From assembly GCA_050014415.1 (NCBI GenBank), contig JBEKDJ010000081.1:1-16817 (forward strand): a DNA stretch of 16,817 nucleotides, given 5' to 3'. The notes beneath the pieces were generated by a model, which did no database searches, had not been told where the DNA came from, and saw only the letters and a program-made list of their open reading frames with translations. Position 1 is the stretch's first letter. Each line of letters begins with the position of its first letter. The position numbers and the translations under genes were made by a program. Shown piece after piece: positions 1-7,630 of the stretch. This stretch comes from JBEKDJ01 sp050014415 (lineage in GTDB: Bacteria > Desulfobacterota > BSN033 > UBA1163).

Positions 1-1396
1 GAAGCGTACCATCCTTACTTCTTCTGGTCACACAGCTTTGAATGCCTAAGAGAGGATCGTAAGGGGCACAGGGATTATCTGTACTGCCTGCAACCCGTAT
101 CCCGGCATTCAGAAAGGATTTGTGCGGAAAAATCCGTTCTGCCCTCGCTTCACCATAAAAAGGGAGGATCTTTTCCCCGTGATGCCATACGTACGAGGCA
201 AAGGGAACGGCGATCAGGTTCATCGCCTTCATCCTCGTCAAAATTTCATCCGTCACGAGGCTGCAATGTTCGATTCGGTGCCTTTGATTTTCTCTCGGAA
301 ATTTCCTGAGGGCAGCTTCAAAACCGTCCAGAACAATCTCTATTGCCCTGTCTCCATTGGCATGAACGGCTATTTGAAACCCTGCCTCATGATACTCAAG
401 GATCATCTCTCTTGTCTCTCCCTCGTTTAAGAGCAGGATACCGGAGCCCAATTCAGTGACCTCGTAGGGTTCCTTCAGATAAGCCGTCCGGCCGGCAATG
501 GCTCCGTCCGTGATAAATTTGATCGCTCCTAAGCTTAACCATTTGTCGCCAAATCTTGTTCTGAGCCCGCAATCTCTGAAAAGAGGAAAAAATTTGCAGG
601 GGACAAGACCATAGACCCTCAAGGGCAACTTCTTCATATTTCTCAGATCCTGATAGATTTCAAAAAACCGCGGAGTCGTCAGAGCATCATGAATGCTCGT
701 GATGCCTGCCTTCAGATATTTTTCGCAGACTTTCAATACCCCCCGATAGAGCTCCTGACGGGAGAAAGGAGGGATGATCACCTCACCGGGAGATAATGCT
801 TCGAAGTAATACGGGAAGGCCGCGTTTTCGTACAAAATTCCGTTTAATTGATGAGAGGCTGGATCCCTCCCCAGACTGCCTCCGGGGGGATCTTCAGTGC
901 TCTCGTGAAGTCCACCCATGGAAAGCCCCAGGGAGTTGGTGACGCCCCAGTGAGTTGTCACATGGGTAATGAAAACGGGATGTCTCAGGGCCACCTCATC
1001 AAGATCCCGCCGGGTGAGGGGCTTTCCTTCCAATTTTGTATCGTCATAACCTGCCGCCCGGATCCATTGCCCTTCAGGAATTTTATGGCCTTCCTCCTTC
1101 ACCATCTGCTTTATTTCTTCAAAAGAGGAGACGACCTCCGGGCTCACATCCAATTGCATGGCCATCTCTGCCATGACAGAGAGATGAAGATGGGCATCGA
1201 TAAAGCCTGGAAGAATGGTTCCCCCCTTTACATCGAATATTTCCGTGTGAGGTGAAGCAAACTCTTTTTCCTCTCCTTTTCTCCCGATATGGAGGATCTC
1301 ATCTCCTTTTACTGCAACAAAATAGAGGTCAGGTTCCCCCTGGCCCTCAACCGTGATCACCTTCCCATTAAGAAGTATACTATCTGCCTTGAACAT
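1..1396 (-). CDS. Amidohydrolase family 3 (YtcJ-like), C-terminus beyond the window
   Basis: A metal-dependent hydrolase of the amidohydrolase superfamily, acting on an unknown amide or ring C-N bond. The 465 visible codons are open with no stop, so the gene continues past the left edge; the family usually has about 530-560 residues. Visible landmarks are GFIDAHLHL at residues 64-72 (the HxH metal motif, H69 and H71), KFITDGAIAGRTAYL at about 293-307, HANGDRAIE at 345-353, HRIEH at 373-377 and STDNP at 438-442 with D440 as the expected catalytic Asp. These occur in family order. The ATG at 1396 has only a weak ribosome-binding site (GAGATAAC), but no better start lies upstream. It is the last visible gene of the leftward run, 78 nt after a binding-protein gene and separated from it by a long hairpin. 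It has no signal peptide, so it is probably cytoplasmic. It might hydrolyse the imported substrate or a pathway intermediate; the substrate is not determinable. Confidence 0.88.
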   Translation of the reverse strand, partial: MFKADSILLNGKVITVEGQGEPDLYFVAVKGDEILHIGRKGEEKEFASPHTEIFDVKGGTILPGFIDAHLHLSVMAEMAMQLDVSPEVVSSFEEIKQMVKEEGHKIPEGQWIRAAGYDDTKLEGKPLTRRDLDEVALRHPVFITHVTTHWGVTNSLGLSMGGLHESTEDPPGGSLGRDPASHQLNGILYENAAFPYYFEALSPGEVIIPPFSRQELYRGVLKVCEKYLKAGITSIHDALTTPRFFEIYQDLRNMKKLPLRVYGLVPCKFFPLFRDCGLRTRFGDKWLSLGAIKFITDGAIAGRTAYLKEPYEVTELGSGILLLNEGETREMILEYHEAGFQIAVHANGDRAIEIVLDGFEAALRKFPRENQRHRIEHCSLVTDEILTRMKAMNLIAVPFASYVWHHGEKILPFYGEARAERIFPHKSFLNAGIRVAGSTDNPCAPYDPLLGIQSCVTRRSKDGTL

Positions 1397-1419
1397 AGTT
1401 ATCTCTACATCGGCACCGA

Positions 1420-1476
1420 TAGGTGATGATCTCCTGCCCTTGAACGGGTGTTCTCAGGGCAGGAGATCATCACCTA
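1420..1476 (-). repeat. 21-bp perfect inverted repeat (long hairpin) overlapping the stop codon of the binding-protein gene
   Basis: Bases 1420-1440 are perfectly complementary to 1456-1476, with a 15-nt loop that itself contains a GAAC/GTTC mini-stem (1442-1445 with 1450-1453). The TAG stop of the upstream binding-protein gene lies inside the stem. Neither strand has a U-tract right after the stem, so it is not a canonical intrinsic terminator. A second small palindrome, ATCGGCACCGAT, adjoins it at 1409-1420. Likely roles are stabilising the 3' end of the binding-protein mRNA or damping expression of the amidohydrolase (inference). Confidence 0.85.
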
Positions 1477-2691
1477 CATTTTACAGCCTGTCTTATCGCA
1501 GGGTAAGATATGCTTTGAAGAGCCCACGATCTCAGCAAAATCGTCAGGGGCCTTCTTTTCAGCTTCAGTTTTACACCGCACCGTGTAGTAGGGTTTGATG
1601 CACTGGTGATCGCATTTGCGGTAAACCTCTCTGCCTGTCAGGGCTTCGTATTCGTAGTCTTCCCAGGCAGCAATGACCTTCATCACATCTGTCGACTCTG
1701 CCCTCTTGATCGCATCCAACATTACTCTTATCTGCTGATAGCCTTGAGCCCCAGTGTAAGGCATCATCACCCCATACCTTCTGCGATATGCTTCGACCAC
1801 CCTTCTGTTCATCGGCGTATCAATGGTGTGATAATATTGGATTCCCACCCAGATATCCTCCAGGATCTTCGTGCCCATTGCCTGAAATTCGGTCTGTCCA
1901 CCACTCCAGGCAATGCAGAGCTTAGATACCTTCTTCAAACCGAAATTGACTGCCTGTTTAATCGCGTTGACCGTATCTGCTCCAAAGTTAAGAAACATCA
2001 CACAATCCGCTTTGGCAGCCATGGCTTTTGTAATAATGGAACTGTATTCCGTCTCCCCAAGGGGATGATAAGAGTTTCCAACGAGTTCCTTGCCGTGCTC
2101 TTTCAGGACGTCTTTAGTGTTACGGAGCAGATCCTCTCCAAAGACGTATTCCGGCGTAAATGTGTAGAAGGTATTCACCTTCAATTCCTTGATGAGCTGG
2201 GGGACTACCTCCCTGATGGCGCCATAGGTAGAAACCTGCCAACGGAAAGTGAACTTATTGCAGGCTTCTCCCGTGAGTTTGTCCGCACCTGCGTGGCAGG
2301 CAATGAGAACCCCATTTTTTGCACCATATTCGGACACCGCCAATGCCACGGCGCTGCTTGTCCCGACCTGGATGAATTTGCACCCCTCTTTTTCGACCAC
2401 CTCTTTCGCCCTCCGGACTGAATCGCTCGGGTTAGTAGCATCCCTTTCAATCAATTTAATCTCCCTTCCCAATACCTTCCCGCCGAATTCCTCAATGGCC
2501 AATCTTGTTCCACGGCTCGTATCCAGACCGGTATCGGCATAGGCTCCGCTGAAAGGCATGAGATTCAGAATAGGGATAGGCCCCTTCTCAGCCCCCTTCA
2601 CCATCCTTGGGACACCTCCTAAACCAGCTACCAGCCCGATACCTCCTGCAGTAGTCTTCTTAAGGAAATCCCTTCTCGTTATTCTTTTCAT
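1474..2691 (-). CDS. Tat-type ABC transporter substrate-binding protein (Peripla_BP_6, Liv type), second copy
   Basis: Predicted extracytoplasmic binding protein of a branched-chain-amino-acid (HAAT) type ABC importer, 405 residues. The N-terminus has a twin-arginine motif, TRRDFLKK at residues 5-12, then a short hydrophobic stretch and a probable cleavage site near residue 34, pointing to export folded through Tat. The mature part has the two-lobe type I binding-protein pattern, starting with ILNLMPFSGAYADTG. The C-terminal 46 residues carry five Cys (C360, C364, C373, C398, C403), including CDHQC and CDKTGC. The start is clear: ATG at 2691 behind AAAGGAGGG. The protein is a close paralogue of the one encoded at 8549-9772, which sits inside the transporter genes. 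This copy lies after the fdrA block, with no permease of its own nearby, so it probably shares LivHMGF. The ligand is unknown; an amino-acid-like or ureido compound fits the context. Confidence 0.93.
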   Translation of the reverse strand: MKRITRRDFLKKTTAGGIGLVAGLGGVPRMVKGAEKGPIPILNLMPFSGAYADTGLDTSRGTRLAIEEFGGKVLGREIKLIERDATNPSDSVRRAKEVVEKEGCKFIQVGTSSAVALAVSEYGAKNGVLIACHAGADKLTGEACNKFTFRWQVSTYGAIREVVPQLIKELKVNTFYTFTPEYVFGEDLLRNTKDVLKEHGKELVGNSYHPLGETEYSSIITKAMAAKADCVMFLNFGADTVNAIKQAVNFGLKKVSKLCIAWSGGQTEFQAMGTKILEDIWVGIQYYHTIDTPMNRRVVEAYRRRYGVMMPYTGAQGYQQIRVMLDAIKRAESTDVMKVIAAWEDYEYEALTGREVYRKCDHQCIKPYYTVRCKTEAEKKAPDDFAEIVGSSKHILPCDKTGCKM

Positions 2692-2757
2692 GAGCCCCTC
2701 CTTTCTCTAATGAGTTTGAACATCTTGAGTGTCTTAAAAAACAACTCCCAGCCAATC

Positions 2758-2925
2758 TTACAACAACTTACTCAATATGTTTAGGATCTCCGGATCGCCC
2801 TGAGCAGGTGGCTTCCAGTTTACGTGTATTACATCGACTTCTTGGGAGATCAATGCATCAAAGAATTCTCTGATCCCTATGTTGATTACCTTGATTTCCT
2901 CTTGCAGAAGGTCCTTAACCGACAT
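2758..2925 (-). CDS. Small FdrA-associated protein (55 aa)
   Basis: A 55-residue open reading frame starting at ATG 2925 behind a good ribosome-binding site (AAAGGGG, 2931-2938 region) and ending with TAA. It starts 16 nt after the fdrA stop codon. It is rich in charged and aliphatic residues, with no signal peptide or membrane segment. Recognisable patterns are KVINIGIREF at residues 12-21 and DVIHVNWKPPAQGDPEI at 31-47. From memory, similar (V)INxGL...VDWRPPAGGD segments occur as small stand-alone proteins or N-terminal extensions near FdrA/DUF1116 genes in anaerobes. The E. coli YlbE protein appears to lack such a segment. Position and spacing suggest co-translation with fdrA and a role as an accessory piece of that enzyme complex (inference). 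It has a clear start signal and biased codon use, so I consider it a real gene; its biochemical role is unknown. Confidence 0.8.
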   Translation of the reverse strand: MSVKDLLQEEIKVINIGIREFFDALISQEVDVIHVNWKPPAQGDPEILNILSKLL

Positions 2926-2941
2926 CGCGTTACCCCTTTAT

Positions 2942-4471
2942 TCAAACCCTTCCTCGACCAGCAATGAAAGCAGCCGCGCGGGTAGCTGCAGCATTGCTGG
3001 GGAAAACGAATACGCCTGCGCCTTGAAGCACAGCCACTTGATGAGACCGGTTCTGCGGGTCTCTGTCCGTACCGCAAACCGAAGCGACTACCGGTACATA
3101 GCGGTCGGCTGATCTGCCCCCGTCAAGGGCCAAGAGAAGCTCTCTGGCCGGGTCCGGGTGTACCCCGTATCCTAAGACGACATCCAAAAGGAGGACGGCT
3201 GTCTCCGGATCATGCATTTCCGCCACAATCCTCCGGTTGCGAACGGCTGGCTCGAGCATGGGGTGCGGCCTGCCGGCCGTAAAAAGATCGTCCCCTAAGT
3301 CAACGCAAGCGTGACCGGTACTGCGAAGAGGATCTACCAGCCTTTCCCCAGCCATTGTATTTGTATAGATCTTCCCCAATTGCCGCGAAAGGATCAGCCC
3401 TGATTCAACGGTGAAAGTTCCCCCCGCAAATATTCCCCGCACAAATTTTTGTTCTGGAGCAAGTCTCGTGACGGCTTTGCGTACCGCTTCCCAGGATGAA
3501 GGAGCATCCAAAAAGGCTGATGCTGTGCCTCCAGATAGTTTCAGAGCTGTGAGAGCCGCTTCCTCCATGGTATCGACGAAATGAATGGAATGGTTTCCTT
3601 CCCTGCGTGGCTCGCCCAAAAAATTTACGACAGATGGCTTGCCGCAAGCTTGCAATGTCTCGATCACCTTTCTTGCCACTTGGGGTGAAGGAGGTTTGGA
3701 AATGATGACGATGACCTTTGTACGCGAATCACCGGCGAGCATTCCGATTCCCCGGAGCATAGTGATGGCGCCTATTTCTTGGGAAACATCATTACTTCCT
3801 GTACCAATAGCGTGACTGATCCCAAGGCCCAGGTGATCAATAAGACACGTCACCTCTTGAAGGCCTGTTCCTGATGCCCCGACCAGGCCAATGGGTCCGG
3901 GACGGACGGCATTGGCAAACCCAAGGGCGATATTATTAATAATCGCCGTACCGCAATCAGGCCCCATGACCAGAAGGTTCAAGTCCATACCCCTTCTCTT
4001 GACGGCCAGTTCATCGGCTTTGGGGACATTATCACTGAATATCAATAAATGTAGTCCTCTTTCAAGGCATTTCATGGCTTCTCGTTTAACATACATTCCG
4101 GGAATAGAGATCAGGGCCAGATTGGCGGGTAACATTTCTAGTGCTGATTCCAGAGAATAGGCCAGTTTATGGCCGTTCGGAATGCCCGAGGATCCCATGC
4201 CTTCAAGCATGGATTCCGCCATGATGAGGGCCTGTTCCCCTATTTCTCGTGACTGAGCTTCAACGACAAAACAGAGGTCGTTACTGCTGGCACTCTTTAT
4301 GTCATCAGTGAGCAGATTTGTATCCTTGAGAAATTCCTTGTTTCTTTCGGTTCCCACAATAATGGCTGCATCAAGCACACCCGCTTTTGCCTGAAGGCTT
4401 GTAGCGACCCGCATCAGTCTGACAGAGTCATAATAGGCATTTTTTTTAACTCTTGTTAAAACAAAAGACAT
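2942..4471 (-). CDS. fdrA: FdrA family protein (AllF-like; succinyl-CoA-synthetase-alpha-like fold, carbamoyltransferase subunit)
   Basis: A 509-residue FdrA/YlbD homologue. The middle resembles the CoA-binding and ligase domains of succinyl-CoA synthetase alpha: GMYVKREAMKCLERG at about 125-139, GPDCGTAI at 170-177, GLVGASGTGLQEV at 195-207, GTGSNDV at 223-229. The C-terminal half has AGGTF at 349-353 and DLGDDLFTAGRPHPM at 391-405, typical of FdrA. In E. coli, FdrA with YlbE and YlbF (renamed AllF, AllG, AllH) forms oxamate transcarbamylase, which converts oxalurate and phosphate to oxamate and carbamoyl phosphate. All three partners are here in a row, with FdrA last rather than first. The start is ATG 4471 behind AGGAG, 33 nt after the YlbE-type gene. 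Somewhat shorter than the E. coli protein (about 555 residues). The exact substrate here is unproven; no allantoin-pathway genes are visible in the window. Confidence 0.9.
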   Translation of the reverse strand: MSFVLTRVKKNAYYDSVRLMRVATSLQAKAGVLDAAIIVGTERNKEFLKDTNLLTDDIKSASSNDLCFVVEAQSREIGEQALIMAESMLEGMGSSGIPNGHKLAYSLESALEMLPANLALISIPGMYVKREAMKCLERGLHLLIFSDNVPKADELAVKRRGMDLNLLVMGPDCGTAIINNIALGFANAVRPGPIGLVGASGTGLQEVTCLIDHLGLGISHAIGTGSNDVSQEIGAITMLRGIGMLAGDSRTKVIVIISKPPSPQVARKVIETLQACGKPSVVNFLGEPRREGNHSIHFVDTMEEAALTALKLSGGTASAFLDAPSSWEAVRKAVTRLAPEQKFVRGIFAGGTFTVESGLILSRQLGKIYTNTMAGERLVDPLRSTGHACVDLGDDLFTAGRPHPMLEPAVRNRRIVAEMHDPETAVLLLDVVLGYGVHPDPARELLLALDGGRSADRYVPVVASVCGTDRDPQNRSHQVAVLQGAGVFVFPSNAAATRAAAFIAGRGRV

Positions 4472-4504
4472 CCGTTTCTCCTGTTCTTTCTTGGAAAAGA
4501 AAAA

Positions 4505-5767
4505 TTAACCCATCTTTTCAGCAAAATCCTTCAGGGCTGTCTTGAACATCTCCATGGGCTGTCTGGAAATCCCGACGCCGATAAAACCGCCCTTTCTGCC
4601 AGCAATACCCGTATCACAAATCGGGGTGATATCCTTCTCTACCACCTTGCGGATATCGATGCCCAGTGGCGATCCTTGAAAGTTGAGGAAAGGCAAAAGG
4701 AAGTTTTTGTTTCTGGCAACCGTAATCTCATACATCTGCCTGGTGTAGTCAAGGGCATCGTTGACAGTGCCCCCCACCATTTCCATGAAAGCTGGCGAGT
4801 TTGCCAAGGTAAAACCGCCAAGGCCGACCGTCTCGGTAATGGTGCTGTCTCCCATGTCAGGACAAGCATCCTCCGGTCCATATTTGGAGGAGAAATAGAG
4901 TCCTTCAACAGGTGGGGAAGGAGCAGTAAACCATCTGCTCCCTAAGCCACTCACCCGGATACCCGTGTTTGTACCGTTTCGAGCCATGCAGGTCACCACA
5001 GTGCTGTAAGGAATGTTGTGTGCTGCGTCTGCGATTGCCTTGCAGGCGGGCATCCCCAGAAAGAGAAAGAACTGCTCATTTTCAGTGGATGCTTCGACGA
5101 AGCGGGCAACGGTCTCCTGGGAAATGCCCGTACGCAGCATATACGGTACGACCTCCATGGTGAACCGGTAGGTACCCGCAACACACCGGTTGTGACATTC
5201 ATCGCCCATATTCAGGGCCCGGGCGATAATGTTCCTCAGGTTTATTCCGCCCGCTGCATGTACGGCTGCACGGAGAGCGGGAGCGAGGACATCACGCCGC
5301 CACTGCAGGGCCTGCTCTACTTCCTCGTTGTAAACTCCCATTGTCAGGCGGCTCGACTGGCGCCCCGGCCCATCGAAGAAAACCTGATGGTAGGCATAGT
5401 TGCCATGGGTCTCGTTTTTTACTACAAAGACAGGAGACGACGCGGAAGTAATGCCAGCCATGGAACCCACGCTGGAGTGCTCGTGGCATGGTTCGATGAG
5501 AATTTCTCCGTGTTCCACCCTTTTCACTGCGTCCGCAGGGCTGGCCGCAAGTTTCTCATGCAGTACCGCCCCTATGACTCCTTCCTTCTGGGGTCCACTC
5601 ATCCTGTCCCAGGTAACTGGCGGTCCGGAATGGAGCACCATGTTCTCTTTCATACCGGGTATGACGTCAACGGCTTTTTGGATATCCGTCAGGATCGGTT
5701 CTGCTTCTATCATAATTCCGACTGCTTTTTTGTTTGCCTCTTCAATCTTCTTTTTTACATCATTCAT
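4505..5767 (-). CDS. ylbE: YlbE family / DUF1116 protein (AllG-like carbamoyltransferase subunit)
   Basis: A 420-residue DUF1116 protein, matching YlbE in overall length and motif order. Conserved blocks are LHSGPPVTWDRMSGPQKE at about 45-62, CHEHSSVGSMAGITSAS at 94-110, MGDECHNR at 187-194, ARNGTNTGIRVSGLGSRWFTAP at 262-283 and CPDMGDSTITETVGLGG at 302-318. The His, Cys and Asp residues in these blocks are plausible active-site residues (inference). It is soluble, with no signal peptide. The gene sits between the YlbF-type and FdrA genes with gaps of 12 and 33 nt, so the three are surely co-transcribed and probably form one complex. Start ATG 5767 is preceded by AGGTGACCTATGA-type sequence with an AGGTGA ribosome-binding site. 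In E. coli the homologue is a subunit of oxamate transcarbamylase; the substrate in this organism may differ. Confidence 0.9.
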   Translation of the reverse strand: MNDVKKKIEEANKKAVGIMIEAEPILTDIQKAVDVIPGMKENMVLHSGPPVTWDRMSGPQKEGVIGAVLHEKLAASPADAVKRVEHGEILIEPCHEHSSVGSMAGITSASSPVFVVKNETHGNYAYHQVFFDGPGRQSSRLTMGVYNEEVEQALQWRRDVLAPALRAAVHAAGGINLRNIIARALNMGDECHNRCVAGTYRFTMEVVPYMLRTGISQETVARFVEASTENEQFFLFLGMPACKAIADAAHNIPYSTVVTCMARNGTNTGIRVSGLGSRWFTAPSPPVEGLYFSSKYGPEDACPDMGDSTITETVGLGGFTLANSPAFMEMVGGTVNDALDYTRQMYEITVARNKNFLLPFLNFQGSPLGIDIRKVVEKDITPICDTGIAGRKGGFIGVGISRQPMEMFKTALKDFAEKMG

Positions 5768-5779
5768 AGGTCACCTCTT

Positions 5780-6589
5780 TCAATTCGTTTGCACGACTGA
5801 GATGCCGTGCCAATTCTCAACCTCCCCAAGTTTCTTAACCAGTAGAAGGCCCAACCAAACACCCAGAAGGTGATCAGCACCAGAACTGTGGCCTATCGAG
5901 AAAGCAGTTTGAATGAGCCCGTACAGGTTAGGCTGACAACGATACAGACCGAGGAGGGCTTGCTCGAAAGGTTGGGCAACAACGCCTTGACAGGCCCACC
6001 AAAGCATCGTTTGTGCAATCAGGTTTGTTCCGGCTGCATAAGGTGCTAATTCGTCCCACTTAACCGGTAAGCCAGCATGATAGAGAACATGGAAGAAACC
6101 GGACAAAAAATCATCACCAGCCGGGGTCATTCCCGGACCGAGTCCGAATAACACAGATCCGTCCGGAGTGATCCGCGGAAAACCAGCAGCAAGGGCTGAG
6201 ATACCCCGTGTGATCCATGGAATAAATTTGGGCTGAAGGAGGGCACTTCTGCCAGAATACTCCAGTTTTTGGAAAAGTTGATCTAATGACTGTTCCTCTA
6301 TCTCTTCCGGAATGATCGAAAACATAGGAGGTATCCAAGGCTCAGCACTCGAGAAATCAAGGCCAATCTCCCTCCCCATCGATTCCCCCGGGAGAAGAGA
6401 AGGCAACGACGTTGTAGTCACCATCGTCGACGGACCGTCGTAAGCGTTTGTGAGGGTAACCAGGTGTTTTCCGGCCGTCAAAATGATGGCCCTTTCATGG
6501 ACGGAATGTACCTTCCAGTCGTGCCAACCGGCAACGATGTCATCACTAAACCAGTCATGAATAGAAGTAATCTGCAACGTGTCGGGCAT
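5780..6589 (-). CDS. ylbF: YlbF family / DUF2877 protein (AllH-like carbamoyltransferase subunit)
   Basis: A 269-residue DUF2877 protein, the third member of the FdrA-YlbE-YlbF set. The family hallmark GLGPGMTPAGDDFLSG is at residues 149-164 and a second conserved block, GHSSGADHLLGVWLG, at 233-247. The Gly-rich stretch followed by paired Asp suggests a phosphate- or nucleotide-type ligand site, but this is inference. It is first in the three-gene block, 70 nt after livM and 12 nt before the YlbE-type gene. Start ATG 6589 has a weak upstream signal (TGAAGTG), so expression may depend partly on reading through from livM. Length is close to the E. coli protein (about 271). Known role in E. coli: subunit AllH of oxamate transcarbamylase. 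Nothing in the sequence looks truncated or damaged. Confidence 0.88.
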   Translation of the reverse strand: MPDTLQITSIHDWFSDDIVAGWHDWKVHSVHERAIILTAGKHLVTLTNAYDGPSTMVTTTSLPSLLPGESMGREIGLDFSSAEPWIPPMFSIIPEEIEEQSLDQLFQKLEYSGRSALLQPKFIPWITRGISALAAGFPRITPDGSVLFGLGPGMTPAGDDFLSGFFHVLYHAGLPVKWDELAPYAAGTNLIAQTMLWWACQGVVAQPFEQALLGLYRCQPNLYGLIQTAFSIGHSSGADHLLGVWLGLLLVKKLGEVENWHGISVVQTN

Positions 6590-6659
6590 AACACTTCATT
6601 AACGCGTGAAGGGAAAAATGGAGGGCTCCATGATCTCCCAGTGCTCGCAAACTTTTGTA

Positions 6660-7625
6660 TCAGGGGGTTTCAATCCTATCTCTTAAACTCTGAATCATGC
6701 CCCAAATTCCCCCCCGAGCAAATAAGACAAAGGCTACGAACATAGCACCGAGGACAAGAAGCCATCGTTCCCAATAGGCCGCCGCGATATCTGAAGCCAG
6801 GCTGACGACCCCGGCCCCCAAAATGGGGCCAAAAAGCGTGCCCAATCCACCGATCAGCTCCATCATGAGAATCTTGCCCGAGGTGTCAAAAGCGACGTTT
6901 GTAATGTCAACAAAATTCATGAACATACAATAAAGACTACCTGCCAATCCCATGAAGGTTCCACCGATCACAAAGGCGAGGATTTTGAACCATTGGGCAT
7001 TGTACCCGATAGCCTCCGCCCTTTTCTCGTTCTCGCGGATGCCCTGCAGGACTTTCCCAAATGGGGACTCCGTAATTTTTCGAATCAGGATAAATGCGAG
7101 GATAAAAAAGAACAGAGCAAAGAAATAAAAACGCGTCTCCGAAAAGAGATCGATGTCTGCGATGCCGGGTATTTGCAGATGAGGCCTTGGAATGTCTCTT
7201 AAGCCATCACTTCCCCCGGTCAATGTTTTCCACTGATAGGCAATGAAAAAGACCATCTCGTTAAAAGCAAGGGTCAGAAGGACACAGTAAGATCCAGCTC
7301 GCAGAGTGCCGAGGTAGCCGAACAGGAGCGATAAAATTGCCGCGCCCGCCATCCCGGCGATCATACACAAAAATATGTTCGGCTGGAAATGGTGAATAAG
7401 CAGGCCCGTGATATATGCCGCAGAACCGAAAAAGGAGGCCTGACAGAACATCATAATGCCGGTATAGCCCAGAAGAAGATCGAATGCGATCGCAGCAAGA
7501 GCGAAAATAACGATCTCGATGGCAAGAGCCCTGTTAAAAACAAAGGGAAGCATAAGGAAAATAATGAGCATGAAGGGTACATCGAATCTTTTCAATAAAT
7601 CTGTGTAGCGTCGGCCCTGATTCAT
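6660..7625 (-). CDS. livM: Branched-chain amino acid type ABC transporter permease LivM
   Basis: Integral inner-membrane permease of a HAAT-family importer, 321 residues from the chosen start. It has many hydrophobic segments (about eight to ten), such as PFMLIIFLMLPFVFN near the N-terminus and LLVLGAMFVAFVLFA near the C-terminus. The cytoplasmic coupling loop reads GIRENEKRAEAIGYN, the usual LivM pattern that contacts the ATPases. An in-frame TTG at 7634 overlaps the livH stop, but ATG 7625, five nt after that stop and behind AAGGG, is a better start. It pairs with LivH, encoded just upstream. The substrate is set mostly by the binding proteins, so the Liv name indicates family and not proof of leucine transport. 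Confidence 0.93.
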   Translation of the reverse strand: MNQGRRYTDLLKRFDVPFMLIIFLMLPFVFNRALAIEIVIFALAAIAFDLLLGYTGIMMFCQASFFGSAAYITGLLIHHFQPNIFLCMIAGMAGAAILSLLFGYLGTLRAGSYCVLLTLAFNEMVFFIAYQWKTLTGGSDGLRDIPRPHLQIPGIADIDLFSETRFYFFALFFFILAFILIRKITESPFGKVLQGIRENEKRAEAIGYNAQWFKILAFVIGGTFMGLAGSLYCMFMNFVDITNVAFDTSGKILMMELIGGLGTLFGPILGAGVVSLASDIAAAYWERWLLVLGAMFVAFVLFARGGIWGMIQSLRDRIETP

Positions 7626-7630
7626 TTTGA

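Noticed and set aside
1420..1476. Rho-independent terminator
   Set aside because: There is no U-rich tract after the stem on either strand, so it is listed as a hairpin repeat.
1606..2421. A 271-codon open frame on the plus strand
   Set aside because: It lies antisense to the binding-protein gene, whose own frame has a clear start, Tat motif and a paralogue in the window. The antisense frame has no ribosome-binding site or recognisable domain.
4440..4447. Run of eight A on the coding strand near the start of fdrA, a possible phase-variation or slippage site
   Set aside because: It encodes ordinary Lys codons in frame (RVKKNA) in an otherwise intact gene; one short run without comparison strains is not evidence of phase variation.
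5018..5800. A 260-codon open frame on the plus strand
   Set aside because: It is opposite the DUF1116 gene, with no domain sense; a by-product of that gene's codon use.
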